DNA of 64,000 nt from NCBI GenBank assembly GCA_014378465.1, contig JACMNQ010000064.1:1-64000 (forward strand), written 5' to 3'. Made by a program: the position numbers and the translations under genes. Shown here in pieces: positions 1 to 8,899 of this stretch; position 1 is the stretch's first letter, and every line of letters starts with the position of its first letter. The notes under the pieces were generated by a model. That model ran no database searches. It was not told the origin of the DNA and was given only the letters and a program-made list of their open reading frames with translations. This DNA comes from Oligoflexia bacterium (lineage in GTDB: Bacteria > Bdellovibrionota > UBA1018).

Positions 1-1332
1 CGATGCGGGTTCACTGCCTGAACCACTGAGGTCTTCGGGTGCGACGTGAGGCGTGAATTCTTCCGGAAGATCAGAGACGCAGAGAGTTGCGCCTTCACTC
101 ATGAGGATCATGCGCTCGAGCACATTCTCCAGCTGGCGAATGTTACCGGGCCAGCCGTAAGCGCGAAGGGCGTCCAGGCACCGAGGCTCGATGCTCGTGA
201 TGGCTCGTCCCAGCTTGACGTTGAACTGCTGCAGAAAGTAGCGAATCAGGGCGTCGATGTCATCCCGGCGTTCCCGCAGGGCGGGCAGGCAGATCGGCAC
301 GACATTGAGGCGGTAGAAGAGATCTTCGCGGAAACGGCCCGCTTTGACTTCAGCGTCGAGATCCTTGTTGGTCGCGGTGATGATGCGCACGTCGACTCGC
401 AGGGTGGTGACTCCGCCGACGCGTTCAAATTCCTGTTCCTGCAGGACTCGCAGAAGTTTGACCTGCATCTCCAGCGGCATTTCCGCGACTTCATCGAGAA
501 AGAGCGTGCCTTCATGAGCCAGCTCAAATCGTCCGGGCTTCGAAGTGACGGCGCCGGTGAAAGCGCCCCGTTCATATCCGAAAAGCTCAGTCTCGATCAG
601 AGTGGCAGGAATGGCCGCACAGTTGATCTTGATGAAAGGCTTTTTCGCGCGCGGAGAGTTCTGGTGAATTTCATAAGCGACCAGTTCCTTGCCGGTGCCG
701 CTTTCCCCACGAACCAGTACGGTCGAAGGTGAACCCGCGATCTTGGAGATGATTCTGAAGATCTCCTGCATCTGGGAACTGGAACCGATGATGGAGGAAA
801 TGGCGAAAGTGGACTCGGGGATCGCGGGCACATTGGGGGTGGCGGCGGAATGCTCCCCTGCTCCGGTCCCTGGACCTGAGGAACTGTTCGCCGCACTCCC
901 CGAAGAAGCTTCAACCAGGGAAGAAGAGGCCGGATTCAGCAGCGCGATGGGTTCCTTCTCACGCTGACGATGGGTGGCCACCGCTTTCCGAATGACGGCG
1001 AGGAGGTCCGACTGATCAAAGGGCTTGGTGATGAAATCAAAGGCGCCACGCTTGAGGGCGGAGACCGCCGATTCGACTGTTCCGTAGGCGGTGATGAAGA
1101 CGACCGGAAGCTGCGGGAAGTTCGCCTGGCAGTATTCCAGGATTTCCATACCGCCGGGCCCGGGCATGTAGAGATCCGTCACGACCACGTCGAACTCTTC
1201 AGTCTCGATCGCCTTGAGCGCCTGGACGCTGTCATTGAAGACCAGCGTTTCGAAACCGGCGCGGTCGAGGATGGCCTGAATCACGAAAGTGATGTTCTTT
1301 TCGTCGTCGACGATGAGGACGCGTCCGTTCAT
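1..1332 (-). CDS. Sigma-54-dependent NtrC-family response regulator, C-terminus cut by the window edge
   Basis: An open frame of 444 codons runs from the ATG at 1332 off the left edge. Residues 1-115 form a receiver domain (acidic DD at 9-10, phospho-acceptor D53 in VTDLYMP, K103 in ITKPFD). A Ser/Gly/Ala-rich linker covers about 125-180. The AAA+ domain follows with Walker A GESGTGKE at 209-216, the sigma-54 contact loop GAFTGA at 256-261 and Walker B TLFLDEV. The Fis-type DNA-binding domain should lie outside the window. It starts 16 nt after the histidine kinase gene on the same strand, so that kinase is its likely partner. By family it activates sigma-54 promoters when phosphorylated; its targets cannot be read here. 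Confidence 0.95.
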   Translation of the reverse strand, partial: MNGRVLIVDDEKNITFVIQAILDRAGFETLVFNDSVQALKAIETEEFDVVVTDLYMPGPGGMEILEYCQANFPQLPVVFITAYGTVESAVSALKRGAFDFITKPFDQSDLLAVIRKAVATHRQREKEPIALLNPASSSLVEASSGSAANSSSGPGTGAGEHSAATPNVPAIPESTFAISSIIGSSSQMQEIFRIISKIAGSPSTVLVRGESGTGKELVAYEIHQNSPRAKKPFIKINCAAIPATLIETELFGYERGAFTGAVTSKPGRFELAHEGTLFLDEVAEMPLEMQVKLLRVLQEQEFERVGGVTTLRVDVRIITATNKDLDAEVKAGRFREDLFYRLNVVPICLPALRERRDDIDALIRYFLQQFNVKLGRAITSIEPRCLDALRAYGWPGNIRQLENVLERMILMSEGATLCVSDLPEEFTPHVAPEDLSGSGSEPAS

Positions 1333-1348
1333 AGACTGAAGCTTTAAC

Positions 1349-3433
1349 CTATTCCGCGCTCAATGGCAAAATGACAGTGAAACGGGAGGATCTGCCTTCT
1401 TCGCTCTGCACTTCCATACGCCCCCGGTGCGCTTCAACGATCTTCTGGCAGATCGAGAGCCCCAGTCCCGTACCGCTCGGAGAAGTGGTGAAAAAAGGAA
1501 TGAAGAGTTTGTCGAGATTTTCCCGTTTGATCCCCTTTCCGTCATCTTCAACGAAGAGGATCACTTCCCGCCCCTGAGGCTCCACTGAGAGTGAAACCAG
1601 AACATGCCCCTGGGTACGCTCGCTTCCTTCAAGAGCTTTGAAACTGTTCTGAATGAGATTGACCAGGACTTGCTGGATCTGTCCGCCGGACGCCAGTACA
1701 AATGCACTGGGCAGACCTGAATACTGCAGGGAGATCCCGGGAGGAACGGTCGGAGTCAGAAGCTCCACGGTCCTCTGCGCGATCGCTGAAACATCCACTC
1801 TCTGCAGATCCACCGAATGGGGCTTCGAGTAGTCCAGAAACTGCGTGACCACGCGGTTGAGTCGATCGGTCTCCTCCAGAATGACTTTCAGAAACTTGCT
1901 TTCGGGTCGATCCAAGGTGGGATCCAGAAACTGCGCGGCTCCCTTGATCGCTCCCAGTGGATTTCTGATCTCATGCGCCAGACCCGCAGCCATCTCTCCG
2001 AGGGCGGCCAGACGTTCAATCTCCCGCTGACGAACATAGACTTCCATCGTCCGAAGGATGCGCGCCGCCTGCTCGAAGTAAGGATAGACGGTCTGCAGAA
2101 GTCCCCAGCTGCTCCCCCACGGTTCCGGCGGATTGGGCACTCTCATCGCGACGAAACCCAGCATCTGTCCAGAATCAAAAAGTGGAATCAGAAGATCCGA
2201 GCCCAGTGCTTCGAGCGCCTGCAGGAGTCCGGCGAAATACTCGCGCTGAAGTCGAGTGGCGGAGCGATCCATCTCATTTTCGAGAACCTGATCCAGTAGA
2301 ACCGGAAGAACTCCTTTTTTGTGAAGGCGCTGACAGTATTCGAAAAGCGGGTGATCCACGAGCATTTCCTGGAGCAACGTTTCAGAGGCCGTGAAGCCGA
2401 GATCAATGGTGCGAGCCTTGATCCGGCGGTACTGAGTGCCATCCCGCTTGAGGATGAATACTGCCGCCCACTGAGGCTCAAGAGTCAATTCGACCGTGTC
2501 GAGAATCGTTTCGAAAAGGGAGCGCGGATCCACGGTGCCGGCGAGCTTTCTCTGCGACTCCCGGATCACCTGCTCCAGCCGCAGATTTTTCTGGGTGAGC
2601 AGTCGCCGGGTGAAGTGCCGGACCACGGCTCGAAGCGGATCAAGCAGAGTGAGGATGATGAAAGACGCGATGAACGAGTTGAGAAAAAACAGTCCCGGGC
2701 TGTTCTCAATCCATGCGACGAGCAGCGAATAAATGGCAGTCAGCGTGAGCGCAACCGCTATGAGAACCAGAAAGCGGGAGAAGAGCGCGTTGAAGTTCAG
2801 CAGCCGCTGCTGGGAAATCGCCTGACTGATGAAAAAGAGATAGGCCGGCAGCAGCAGATTTCCGGCGACCGGAATGATCTTGCCCGCCCAGGGTACGTGA
2901 TCCATCACGGAAGTGGCGAGCACGAGAATGCCTCCGAGGTAGATGAACTGCCTCCGATCAAACCCGGGATACGCGGCCTTCGGCACGGTCCGGCGCGAGA
3001 GCACTTTTCCCCGATCAAGCCACATCAGCCAGAGAGTCTGCATGACGATGAAGCCCGGGCTGAAGTAGATGATCTGAAGAATGATGTTGTTCTGTTGCAT
3101 CCCGAGCGGGATCGCGGCGGAGAGCACGACGGCGAAAATGAAACTGACATCCAAGAGCCGCCGACTCAACCCGTCCTGCACCCGCAGCATGAGCCGAATG
3201 AGACTGAGCACGGCGGGAGCGAGCCAGACATTGCTGAGCAGATGCAGCCGATAAAAACCCAGGTACGGCCAGATCTTGTCGAGAAAGAAGGAGGTGGCCC
3301 AGATCGAGATCAGCGTGCAGACGACTGCAAACGCGATGAAGAGCTTGTTGCGAACATTCCGGGCCAGAACGGAAAAGCCCAGCGTGAAACTCGTGACTGC
3401 GACAAGAAGTGAGGAGTGGCCAAGAATGTCCAT
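1349..3433 (-). CDS. Multi-pass membrane sensor histidine kinase with GAF domain
   Basis: 694 residues from the ATG at 3433, 4 nt after the stop of the upstream hybrid kinase; a longer frame exists but would overlap that gene by 150 nt. The N-terminal 270 residues hold about eight or nine hydrophobic segments. A GAF-like domain follows (around 290-455), then HisKA with the H-box LAHEIRNP near residue 480 and HATPase_c with N box VNLIQNSF, G1 VEDDGKGI and G2 GTGLGLSI. The order membrane-GAF-HisKA-HATPase, placed directly before a sigma-54 regulator, resembles PrsK/PrsR-type systems, but no PEP-CTERM genes are seen here. The predicted role is autophosphorylation and transfer to the 1-1332 regulator. 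The stimulus is unknown. Confidence 0.92.
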   Translation of the reverse strand: MDILGHSSLLVAVTSFTLGFSVLARNVRNKLFIAFAVVCTLISIWATSFFLDKIWPYLGFYRLHLLSNVWLAPAVLSLIRLMLRVQDGLSRRLLDVSFIFAVVLSAAIPLGMQQNNIILQIIYFSPGFIVMQTLWLMWLDRGKVLSRRTVPKAAYPGFDRRQFIYLGGILVLATSVMDHVPWAGKIIPVAGNLLLPAYLFFISQAISQQRLLNFNALFSRFLVLIAVALTLTAIYSLLVAWIENSPGLFFLNSFIASFIILTLLDPLRAVVRHFTRRLLTQKNLRLEQVIRESQRKLAGTVDPRSLFETILDTVELTLEPQWAAVFILKRDGTQYRRIKARTIDLGFTASETLLQEMLVDHPLFEYCQRLHKKGVLPVLLDQVLENEMDRSATRLQREYFAGLLQALEALGSDLLIPLFDSGQMLGFVAMRVPNPPEPWGSSWGLLQTVYPYFEQAARILRTMEVYVRQREIERLAALGEMAAGLAHEIRNPLGAIKGAAQFLDPTLDRPESKFLKVILEETDRLNRVVTQFLDYSKPHSVDLQRVDVSAIAQRTVELLTPTVPPGISLQYSGLPSAFVLASGGQIQQVLVNLIQNSFKALEGSERTQGHVLVSLSVEPQGREVILFVEDDGKGIKRENLDKLFIPFFTTSPSGTGLGLSICQKIVEAHRGRMEVQSEEGRSSRFTVILPLSAE

Positions 3434-3437
3434 TCTC

Positions 3438-5618
3438 TCAGGTCCCGCTGCCGAGGTCGGCTTCCGCGACCTCTTCTGCAAACTCGATCTTGAGCTCGGT
3501 GCAGAAGCTTCGCAGTTGTCCGACGACTTGAGTCGCCTGTGCAAGATCGCTTGCTTTGGCGGCGGCTTCGAGCTGTGTGCCGAGTTCACTCAATTGATCG
3601 AGACCATACCCGCTCCCGGAACCGCGGAGATTGTGGCCGATTCGCTGAAGCGTCGTGAAGTCAGATTTCGCGACTGCAGCATCGAGCACGATGAGCTCCG
3701 CTTTACGATTGCTCAGATAGCCGGGGATGAGGTCTTCGAGCTCTCTTGAAATCCTGACCGTTAAGTCGCTGATTGCGGACGCCGAGTCCGAAGTGTCCCG
3801 CTTCGCTTTCGCGCCGGTTGCCTGAGCGCCGATGTGCGCGAGAGTTTGAAGAAGAGTCGCCTTGCTCACGGGCTTCGTCAGGTGAGCGGTGCAACCGATC
3901 TGATAGCTCTTCTGCTCCTCTTCCTTCAGCGCGTACGCTGTCAGTGCGATCACGGGAGTGGCCGCCCTGCCTCTTTCGCGTTCCCAGTCACGAATCGCGG
4001 GAACGGCGGCGTACCCATCCATCACGGGCATGTGCATGTCCATGAAGACGACATCAAACATCGCGCTCTTGAACTTCTCCAGGGCGATCGCGCCATTTTC
4101 GGCAGTCGTGATCTGATGGAGCGTTTTCTTGAGATAAGCCTTGATGATGAGGCGGTTGTCTTCGGAATCATCGACCAGGAGAATCCGAAGAGTTCCCTTC
4201 TCGACATCAGATCCGGTCTGGGTGAGGTTCAGAACTTTTCGCGAGACCGGGAGTGGCAGCTCAAAATGAAACTGACTGCCACTGGCCTTCTCGGATCGCA
4301 CGCCGATGGTTCCGCCCATCAGCTCAACGAGTCTCTTCGAGATGTTCAAGCCCAGTCCCGTGCCCCCATAGGTTCGCTGAACGGTACCATCGGCCTGCGT
4401 GAAAGGCTCAAAGATCGTCTTGAGGTGTTCAGAGGCGATGCCAATGCCGGTATCTCTCACCTCAAAACGGATCGGAAGGACATCCCCCTGCAAGGATGCA
4501 CCATCAACGAGTTTCACGCTCAGCCGGACCGAACCCTTTTCAGTGAATTTGATTGAATTGCCGAGAAGATTGAGCAGCACCTGCTTGATGCGGTTCGGGT
4601 CCCCCGTGTAGAAGCGCGGAAGCGCCGAATCCAGCTCCATGACGAGCGTGAGACCCTTCTGGCTCGCGCGAAAGATCAGAATTTCCCGGCAGGTTTCGAC
4701 GGCTTCCTTCAGATCAAAATGAATGGATTCGAGATCCAGTTTTCCCGCTTCGACCTTGGAGAGATCGAGGATGTCATTGATGAGATGCAGAAGAGTCGCG
4801 CCGGCGCGCTTGAAAGTGGTCACGTATTTTTTCTGGTCTTCGTTCAAAGGAGAATCTGAGAGCACTTCGGCCATGCCGAGGATCGCGTTCATCGGCGTTC
4901 GGATTTCATGACTCATGTTGGCCAGAAAGCGGGATTTGGCCTGGGAGGCGGCCTCCGCATGTTTCTGGGATTCACGCAGATCGGCCTCGACCTTCTGTCT
5001 CTTTCGAATATCGAGGCTCGAAATGACGGCTGCTCCGATCACGAGCAGGCACGAGAAAGCCAGTGTGAGAAGCATGGAGAAGAGAGAGTGATTGGCGCCC
5101 TCACCCACGTCAGCGAGACGACCATTCAGAACTTCGGTCTCTTTCTGCTCCATCTGCCCGAACAGTCCCCGGATCTGGTCCATCGTCTCCTTGCCCTCGG
5201 TCAAACGGGGAAAATCCGGCTTCAATCCCGATCTTTTCCGAGCAATGCTTTTTTCAAGAAGTTGAAAATGATTTTGAATCAGAGGTCTGAGTCGCTCGAT
5301 TCTGGCAGTCTGATCCGCCGGCAGATTTGCCAGCGAGAGCTTGGTCACCTGAAAGTCAACTCGCTCTCTGGAGTTCCGGTAGGGCTCCAGAAACTTTTCT
5401 TCACCGGAAATGAGGAAACCGCGCGCTCCCGTTTCGGCATCCTGAAGACTGGAAAGGCCGGTCTTCATGTCAGCGACGACATTCTCGGTGAAGATCACGA
5501 AGCCGCTGAGCTCCTGAAAACGCTGATGGTTGCGATAGGAAGTCAGTCCCGCCAGAATGAGAAAGAGAAACCCCACCGCAAAAGCCAGATTTTCACGTCG
5601 TCCATAAAGCTGTTTCAT
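3438..5618 (-). CDS. Hybrid histidine kinase: CHASE3-HisKA-HATPase-REC-HPt
   Basis: 726 residues. Transmembrane segments lie at about 10-28 and 180-202 and flank a periplasmic helical region with the CHASE3 signature QDAETGARGFLISGEE near 59-74. HisKA has its phospho-histidine in NMSHEIRTP (H237). HATPase_c has GTGLGLNISKRL. A receiver domain follows (LVDDSEDN, FMDMHMPVMDG) and a C-terminal HPt domain carries IGHNLRGSGSGYG. All four phosphorelay sites are present, so an internal H-D-H relay is possible. It is the first gene of a run that continues 4 nt later with a second kinase and then an NtrC-type regulator. The HPt could feed an outside regulator; which one is unknown. Confidence 0.93.
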   Translation of the reverse strand: MKQLYGRRENLAFAVGFLFLILAGLTSYRNHQRFQELSGFVIFTENVVADMKTGLSSLQDAETGARGFLISGEEKFLEPYRNSRERVDFQVTKLSLANLPADQTARIERLRPLIQNHFQLLEKSIARKRSGLKPDFPRLTEGKETMDQIRGLFGQMEQKETEVLNGRLADVGEGANHSLFSMLLTLAFSCLLVIGAAVISSLDIRKRQKVEADLRESQKHAEAASQAKSRFLANMSHEIRTPMNAILGMAEVLSDSPLNEDQKKYVTTFKRAGATLLHLINDILDLSKVEAGKLDLESIHFDLKEAVETCREILIFRASQKGLTLVMELDSALPRFYTGDPNRIKQVLLNLLGNSIKFTEKGSVRLSVKLVDGASLQGDVLPIRFEVRDTGIGIASEHLKTIFEPFTQADGTVQRTYGGTGLGLNISKRLVELMGGTIGVRSEKASGSQFHFELPLPVSRKVLNLTQTGSDVEKGTLRILLVDDSEDNRLIIKAYLKKTLHQITTAENGAIALEKFKSAMFDVVFMDMHMPVMDGYAAVPAIRDWERERGRAATPVIALTAYALKEEEQKSYQIGCTAHLTKPVSKATLLQTLAHIGAQATGAKAKRDTSDSASAISDLTVRISRELEDLIPGYLSNRKAELIVLDAAVAKSDFTTLQRIGHNLRGSGSGYGLDQLSELGTQLEAAAKASDLAQATQVVGQLRSFCTELKIEFAEEVAEADLGSGT

Positions 5619-5703
5619 TACTGTTCAGTATGACATGGGCATCCAGAAAGTTCAGTGCGACTAATTTGCCGAGTGCCCGCTTTCTGAGACGAATTCGGCG
5701 TGC

Positions 5704-6078
5704 TCAGCCGAGAAGTTTCTGCCATTCAGCTTCCCTGAAACCGACGAGTCCGCCCTCGGATGACAGCAGAAATGGGCGCTTGATCAGCTTTCCGTTTTTC
5801 GCCAGCAGTTCGAGCGCTTCATCCTGCGTGAGCGTGGAAAGCTTTGCTCCCAGCCCCATCTCCCGGTAGACCTGCCCGGAAGTGTTGAAGAGCTTCTTCA
5901 GATCTCCCTGGTAGAAACTCAGCATTTTCTTCAGTTCACTTTTTGACGGTGGCTCGTCCACGATCGGAAGCTTCACGTGAGCGATCTGATGCCTCTCGAG
6001 AAACTTCAGAGCTGTTTTGCAGGTGGAGCAGTTGGCGTATTCGTAGATTCTGACGGCGGGCTTGCCGGATTTTGTCAT
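5704..6078 (-). CDS. ArsC/Spx-family thioredoxin-fold protein
   Basis: 124 residues. The ATG at 6078 is chosen because AAGGAG sits 5 nt upstream; a longer frame begins at 6222 without such a site. The N-terminus carries the redox pair NCSTCKTALKFL (C17, C20), followed by the typical SxSELKKML and KxLFNTSGQVYRE segments, and ends with KLIKRPFLL, the Arg-Pro seen in Spx and ArsC proteins. The length matches Spx/YffB rather than longer arsenate reductases. The family includes arsenate reductases and the Spx regulator, and sequence alone does not separate them. It is divergent from the 6137 gene with about 58 nt between starts. No arsenite pump lies beside it. Confidence 0.85.
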   Translation of the reverse strand: MTKSGKPAVRIYEYANCSTCKTALKFLERHQIAHVKLPIVDEPPSKSELKKMLSFYQGDLKKLFNTSGQVYREMGLGAKLSTLTQDEALELLAKNGKLIKRPFLLSSEGGLVGFREAEWQKLLG

Positions 6079-6136
6079 GACTTCTCCTTTGAAATTCGTC
6101 TCAAGTTTGAAGGAACCGGGCCGATGAGTGAGTTGT

Positions 6137-6748
6137 ATGCCGAACCCACAAAACATCAAACGATTTAGAGCGAACCCTGTGGAAGTCACGATCCTTGCGG
6201 TCATGGCCCTGATTCTCTGCAACTCAGTCTACCGACTCTTTGATGAAAGAGCCGACTTCAAATTCGCGGCACTCTCACCGATGACCGCTCAGCCGACTCA
6301 GGGAGCTCACCGCAGCCCCGCTTCGGTCATTCCCGAATTCGCCAGCCTGGACATCAACTGTGACTCCAGAGAGACCTCCTCTGAACAGCGCACTGCCGCC
6401 GGTAAAGTTCGACTCACCGGCCCTCTCTGCCTTCAGAACTCTCAACCGGGAAGTGATTCAGCGGCTTCTCAGCTGGTGAAGTCCCAGATCTCCAATACGG
6501 CCAATCGCTTCAATGCGACCGTCTTCACGGACGTTTCCGCCAGTCGCTTTTCGACCGATTACATTCCCCTTGTTCCCGGTCGTAACCTGATCGAAGTGGA
6601 ATTCACATACAAGAGCAATAAATTCACTCGCAGCCTCAGCGTCTTCAATTCCGAAGAGACGGCGAGCGTTCAACAGTCTGCTCTCACCCCGGCAGCGCTT
6701 GCTCCTGCCGCAAACACGACCCCCGCCAATTCAACCATCACTCGGTAA
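6137..6748 (+). CDS. Membrane-anchored protein with a possible Ig-like domain, unknown function
   Basis: 203 residues from the ATG at 6137; an in-frame GTG at 6128 is an alternative, with AAGGA 13 nt ahead. One hydrophobic segment near residues 12-30 (VTILAVMALILCNSVY) looks like a signal anchor, so the rest should be periplasmic. Two cysteines (LDINC and GPLC) could bond. The segment FNATVFTDVSASRF...IPLVPGRNLIEVEF has the pattern of Ig-like beta-sandwich modules in which a substituted strand precedes G-x-N-x-I. The tail is Ala/Pro/Thr-rich. I do not recognise a family. It ends 9 nt from the convergent receiver gene. Confidence 0.6.
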   Translation: MPNPQNIKRFRANPVEVTILAVMALILCNSVYRLFDERADFKFAALSPMTAQPTQGAHRSPASVIPEFASLDINCDSRETSSEQRTAAGKVRLTGPLCLQNSQPGSDSAASQLVKSQISNTANRFNATVFTDVSASRFSTDYIPLVPGRNLIEVEFTYKSNKFTRSLSVFNSEETASVQQSALTPAALAPAANTTPANSTITR

Positions 6749-6757
6749 GCGACAAAA

Positions 6758-7465
6758 TCACTTCAGCTTCGTGATGAGCCAATTGCGCACAGCCTGAAGC
6801 AGCTTCTCGTCAGCCAGCTCAAACTCCAGATAAGCGCCATACCCTGACAGATCGACTTCGACCCAGGTCGTGGTCACAGTCACGAGTTTGGGCCTCTCTG
6901 ACCCCGTGACTTCCACGAAAAAAGCTCCCGTCAGCGAAATAGGCGTGCCCTTGGTGATCAAATGCCGGCTCTTGACCTTGATCCCGAACTCATCCACTTC
7001 AAGATCTTCGAGCTCAAGCTCCATCGTGACCGGAAACTCCCCTTCTGAAAGGGTGATCGAATTCAGACTCACGTCCTCAAGCTCTGCCGATTTGACGTAA
7101 TTGAGCAGTTTGGAGGCGATCACTTCGCGCCGTATGGGCTTCAGGATGTAATCATCAGCGCCGATTTCGAGGGCATGTGCGATGGTCTCATGGTCGACGG
7201 TGGACGAAGCGATGAAGAGTGGCAACCCTCCCGGTCCCGAGGGTTTGCGTGTGCGAATGCTCTGAATGAGTTCAAATCCCTCCTTCACCGTTCCGAGATT
7301 CAGGTCGATGATGCAGAGTGCGGGCGCCGAACTGTCCAGGCGCTTGAGAAAGCTGGCGCCGTCCGTGAAAGCTTCAACGATGAGGCCAAACTTTCCCAGG
7401 ACATGCTTGATGAGATTGTTGAAATCCGGATCGTCATCCACCACCAGAACGAGCTTGTTCTTCAT
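6758..7465 (-). CDS. Response regulator: receiver plus PilZ-like domain (copy 2)
   Basis: 235 residues. Residues 1-130 form a receiver domain (LVVDDDPDF, phospho-acceptor in CIIDLNLG, switch Lys in DDYILKPI). The C-terminal 100 residues have the strand pattern of PilZ-like beta-barrels (VDEFGIKVKSRHLITKGTPI) but lack the RxxxR c-di-GMP motif, so binding is doubtful. Its ATG overlaps the stop of the upstream paralogue by 4 nt, and the two start almost identically (KNKLVLVVDDDPD / KNKLVMVIDDDPD), which indicates tandem duplication. There is no DNA-binding domain, so it probably acts by protein contact. The partner kinase is not identifiable. Confidence 0.85.
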   Translation of the reverse strand: MKNKLVLVVDDDPDFNNLIKHVLGKFGLIVEAFTDGASFLKRLDSSAPALCIIDLNLGTVKEGFELIQSIRTRKPSGPGGLPLFIASSTVDHETIAHALEIGADDYILKPIRREVIASKLLNYVKSAELEDVSLNSITLSEGEFPVTMELELEDLEVDEFGIKVKSRHLITKGTPISLTGAFFVEVTGSERPKLVTVTTTWVEVDLSGYGAYLEFELADEKLLQAVRNWLITKLK

Positions 7466-8217
7466 GACTGCTCTCCCGGCTTCTTCGGACTCTGAGAATC
7501 GTTCGAATGACGCGATTCCTGCGCGCCGGCGGCCGGGGTCGGCGCCTTCGGCTTGCGCAGCTTCTTGATGATGGACTCATTCAAGCCGATCACATTGACT
7601 CGGCTGAAGTAGCGACCGGTCACTCCCCGAACGCTGGGTTCATTCTGGGTCTGAAAGAAGTAAGTCGAAAGTCCATGCTCTTTGAGCTTTTCCGACCGAA
7701 GCTGCACTGGAGATGCTTCAGCGACCTTGATCGGGGATTCAATCATCAGTCCCGTATCCAGAACCTTGGTCACTTCGGCACCGACGGAGAAACTGCTCCT
7801 GGGGAGCTCATTTTTTGGAAACACATAGGTCTTGAAATCGATATCCTTGAGAAGCTTTCGAACTTTCTGAATCAGCATCGAAGCGTTGAACGGCTTGAGC
7901 AGGTAATCTGAAGCTCCCAGCGCGATGGCTCTGTAGATGGACTCCTTCGCGCGCAGAGAGCTGGCAACCAGCACCGGCACTTTTACGAAGGTCGCGGTAT
8001 GGCGCCTCTGCTCGAGAAAATCGAAGCCATTTTTGCCTGGCATCTGCAGGTCCACGATCACCAGGTGAGGAGCATGGCTGGCAGCCAGAACAAAGGCCTG
8101 CTCCACTCCTTCCGCCTCGATCACGGTGACCCCAAGATTTTCGAGAATCTTGCGGATCAGCGTCCGGATGTCCGGATCATCATCAATCACCATGACGAGC
8201 TTGTTTTTGAGAGCCAT
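7462..8217 (-). CDS. Response regulator: receiver plus PilZ-like domain (copy 1)
   Basis: 251 residues. The receiver domain covers about 1-125 (MVIDDDPDIR, LVIVDLQMPGKNG with the phospho-acceptor D, SDYLLKPFNAS with the switch Lys). The following region (SVGAEVTKVLDTGLMIESPIKV) matches the core strands of PilZ-like domains, again without a clear RxxxR. A charged Ala/Pro/Ser tail of about 25 residues ends the protein and is missing from its neighbour. It is translationally coupled to copy 2 through an ATGA overlap. The two are likely to act in the same process. Confidence 0.85.
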   Translation of the reverse strand: MALKNKLVMVIDDDPDIRTLIRKILENLGVTVIEAEGVEQAFVLAASHAPHLVIVDLQMPGKNGFDFLEQRRHTATFVKVPVLVASSLRAKESIYRAIALGASDYLLKPFNASMLIQKVRKLLKDIDFKTYVFPKNELPRSSFSVGAEVTKVLDTGLMIESPIKVAEASPVQLRSEKLKEHGLSTYFFQTQNEPSVRGVTGRYFSRVNVIGLNESIIKKLRKPKAPTPAAGAQESRHSNDSQSPKKPGEQS

Positions 8218-8265
8218 TCAGACATTTTGAGGGGATTCCCGTGATTTTACCACGAGAAAGGTGAC

Positions 8266-8790
8266 TTACTTTGAGGTGCAGCCGAGTGCGACGACGGTCT
8301 GAACCTTCGCTTTGAGCTGTCCAAGGACCGAAATCATCCTCTGAGCGTCGCCTCTTTGAGAAATTCCGTTGAGGCGGACGACGAGATTGGCGATTTCCTG
8401 CATTTCCTGCCGAGCGGGGGCAAGCCTCGGTTCAGTGGCGAGGGCGTCCAAGGCGCCTTGAGTCTCCTTCAGAAGTTCCACAGTCCATTCCTGCCAGCTT
8501 TCGCGGTCAGAGCGGCTCATGAGATACTGCTGATCCTCGGCTGGATGGAGTTCCGCCAAGTCAACTTTGAGATGTCGAAACTCATTGGAGATCGCGGCAA
8601 GCTTTCGATCGGCGCTCGGAGTAACATTCCAAGGCTCCAAAGCGAGAACTGCATTACTCAACTTCTGCTCATACTGCGAGAGCCCGGAATGACACATGAC
8701 ATCGACCGAGTCCTGGCAACCAGTCAAAACGATCAGACTCAAGCAACCGAGAATACATGGGAAAATTGAATGAGAGGTGAAGCATTTCAT
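8266..8790 (-). CDS. Small helical lipoprotein, unknown family
   Basis: 174 residues from the ATG at 8790. The N-terminus has a short n-region, a hydrophobic stretch and the lipobox VLTGC, so it should be a lipoprotein processed at C25. The mature part is mostly predicted helix, rich in Leu, Glu and Gln, with no motif I know. AAGGAG lies directly against the ATG, an unusually short spacing. A TTG-started extension to 8847 would put 19 extra residues before the signal peptide and has no ribosome site. A perfect inverted repeat lies upstream at 8830-8866. Confidence 0.7.
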   Translation of the reverse strand: MKCFTSHSIFPCILGCLSLIVLTGCQDSVDVMCHSGLSQYEQKLSNAVLALEPWNVTPSADRKLAAISNEFRHLKVDLAELHPAEDQQYLMSRSDRESWQEWTVELLKETQGALDALATEPRLAPARQEMQEIANLVVRLNGISQRGDAQRMISVLGQLKAKVQTVVALGCTSK

Positions 8791-8829
8791 CTCCTTACTT
8801 CTCGGATTTATTATCCGATACTTTAACTC

Positions 8830-8866
8830 AGACTTATACCTGACCAACTAATTCAAGTATAAGTCT
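8830..8866. repeat. Perfect 10-bp inverted repeat, possible operator or hairpin
   Basis: AGACTTATAC at 8830-8839 is matched exactly by its reverse complement GTATAAGTCT at 8857-8866, with 17 nt between the arms. It lies about 40-75 nt upstream of the lipoprotein start and about 35 nt from the flagellin promoter, between divergent genes. It could be a binding site for a dimeric regulator or form an RNA hairpin in the lipoprotein leader. Confidence 0.6.
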
Positions 8867-8899
8867 TTGAAACAAATGACGTTTTTTTAATTGGAACCC

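Noticed and set aside
2321-3412. A 363-codon plus-strand frame opposite the membrane histidine kinase
   Set aside because: The kinase frame has full membrane, GAF, H-box and ATPase motifs. The opposite frame is rich in Arg/Asp/Glu/Gln with no domain, a usual shadow of a hydrophobic gene.
1-5618. A PEP-CTERM/exosortase regulatory locus (PrsK/PrsR)
   Set aside because: Only the kinase architecture is similar; no exosortase or PEP-CTERM protein appears in the window.
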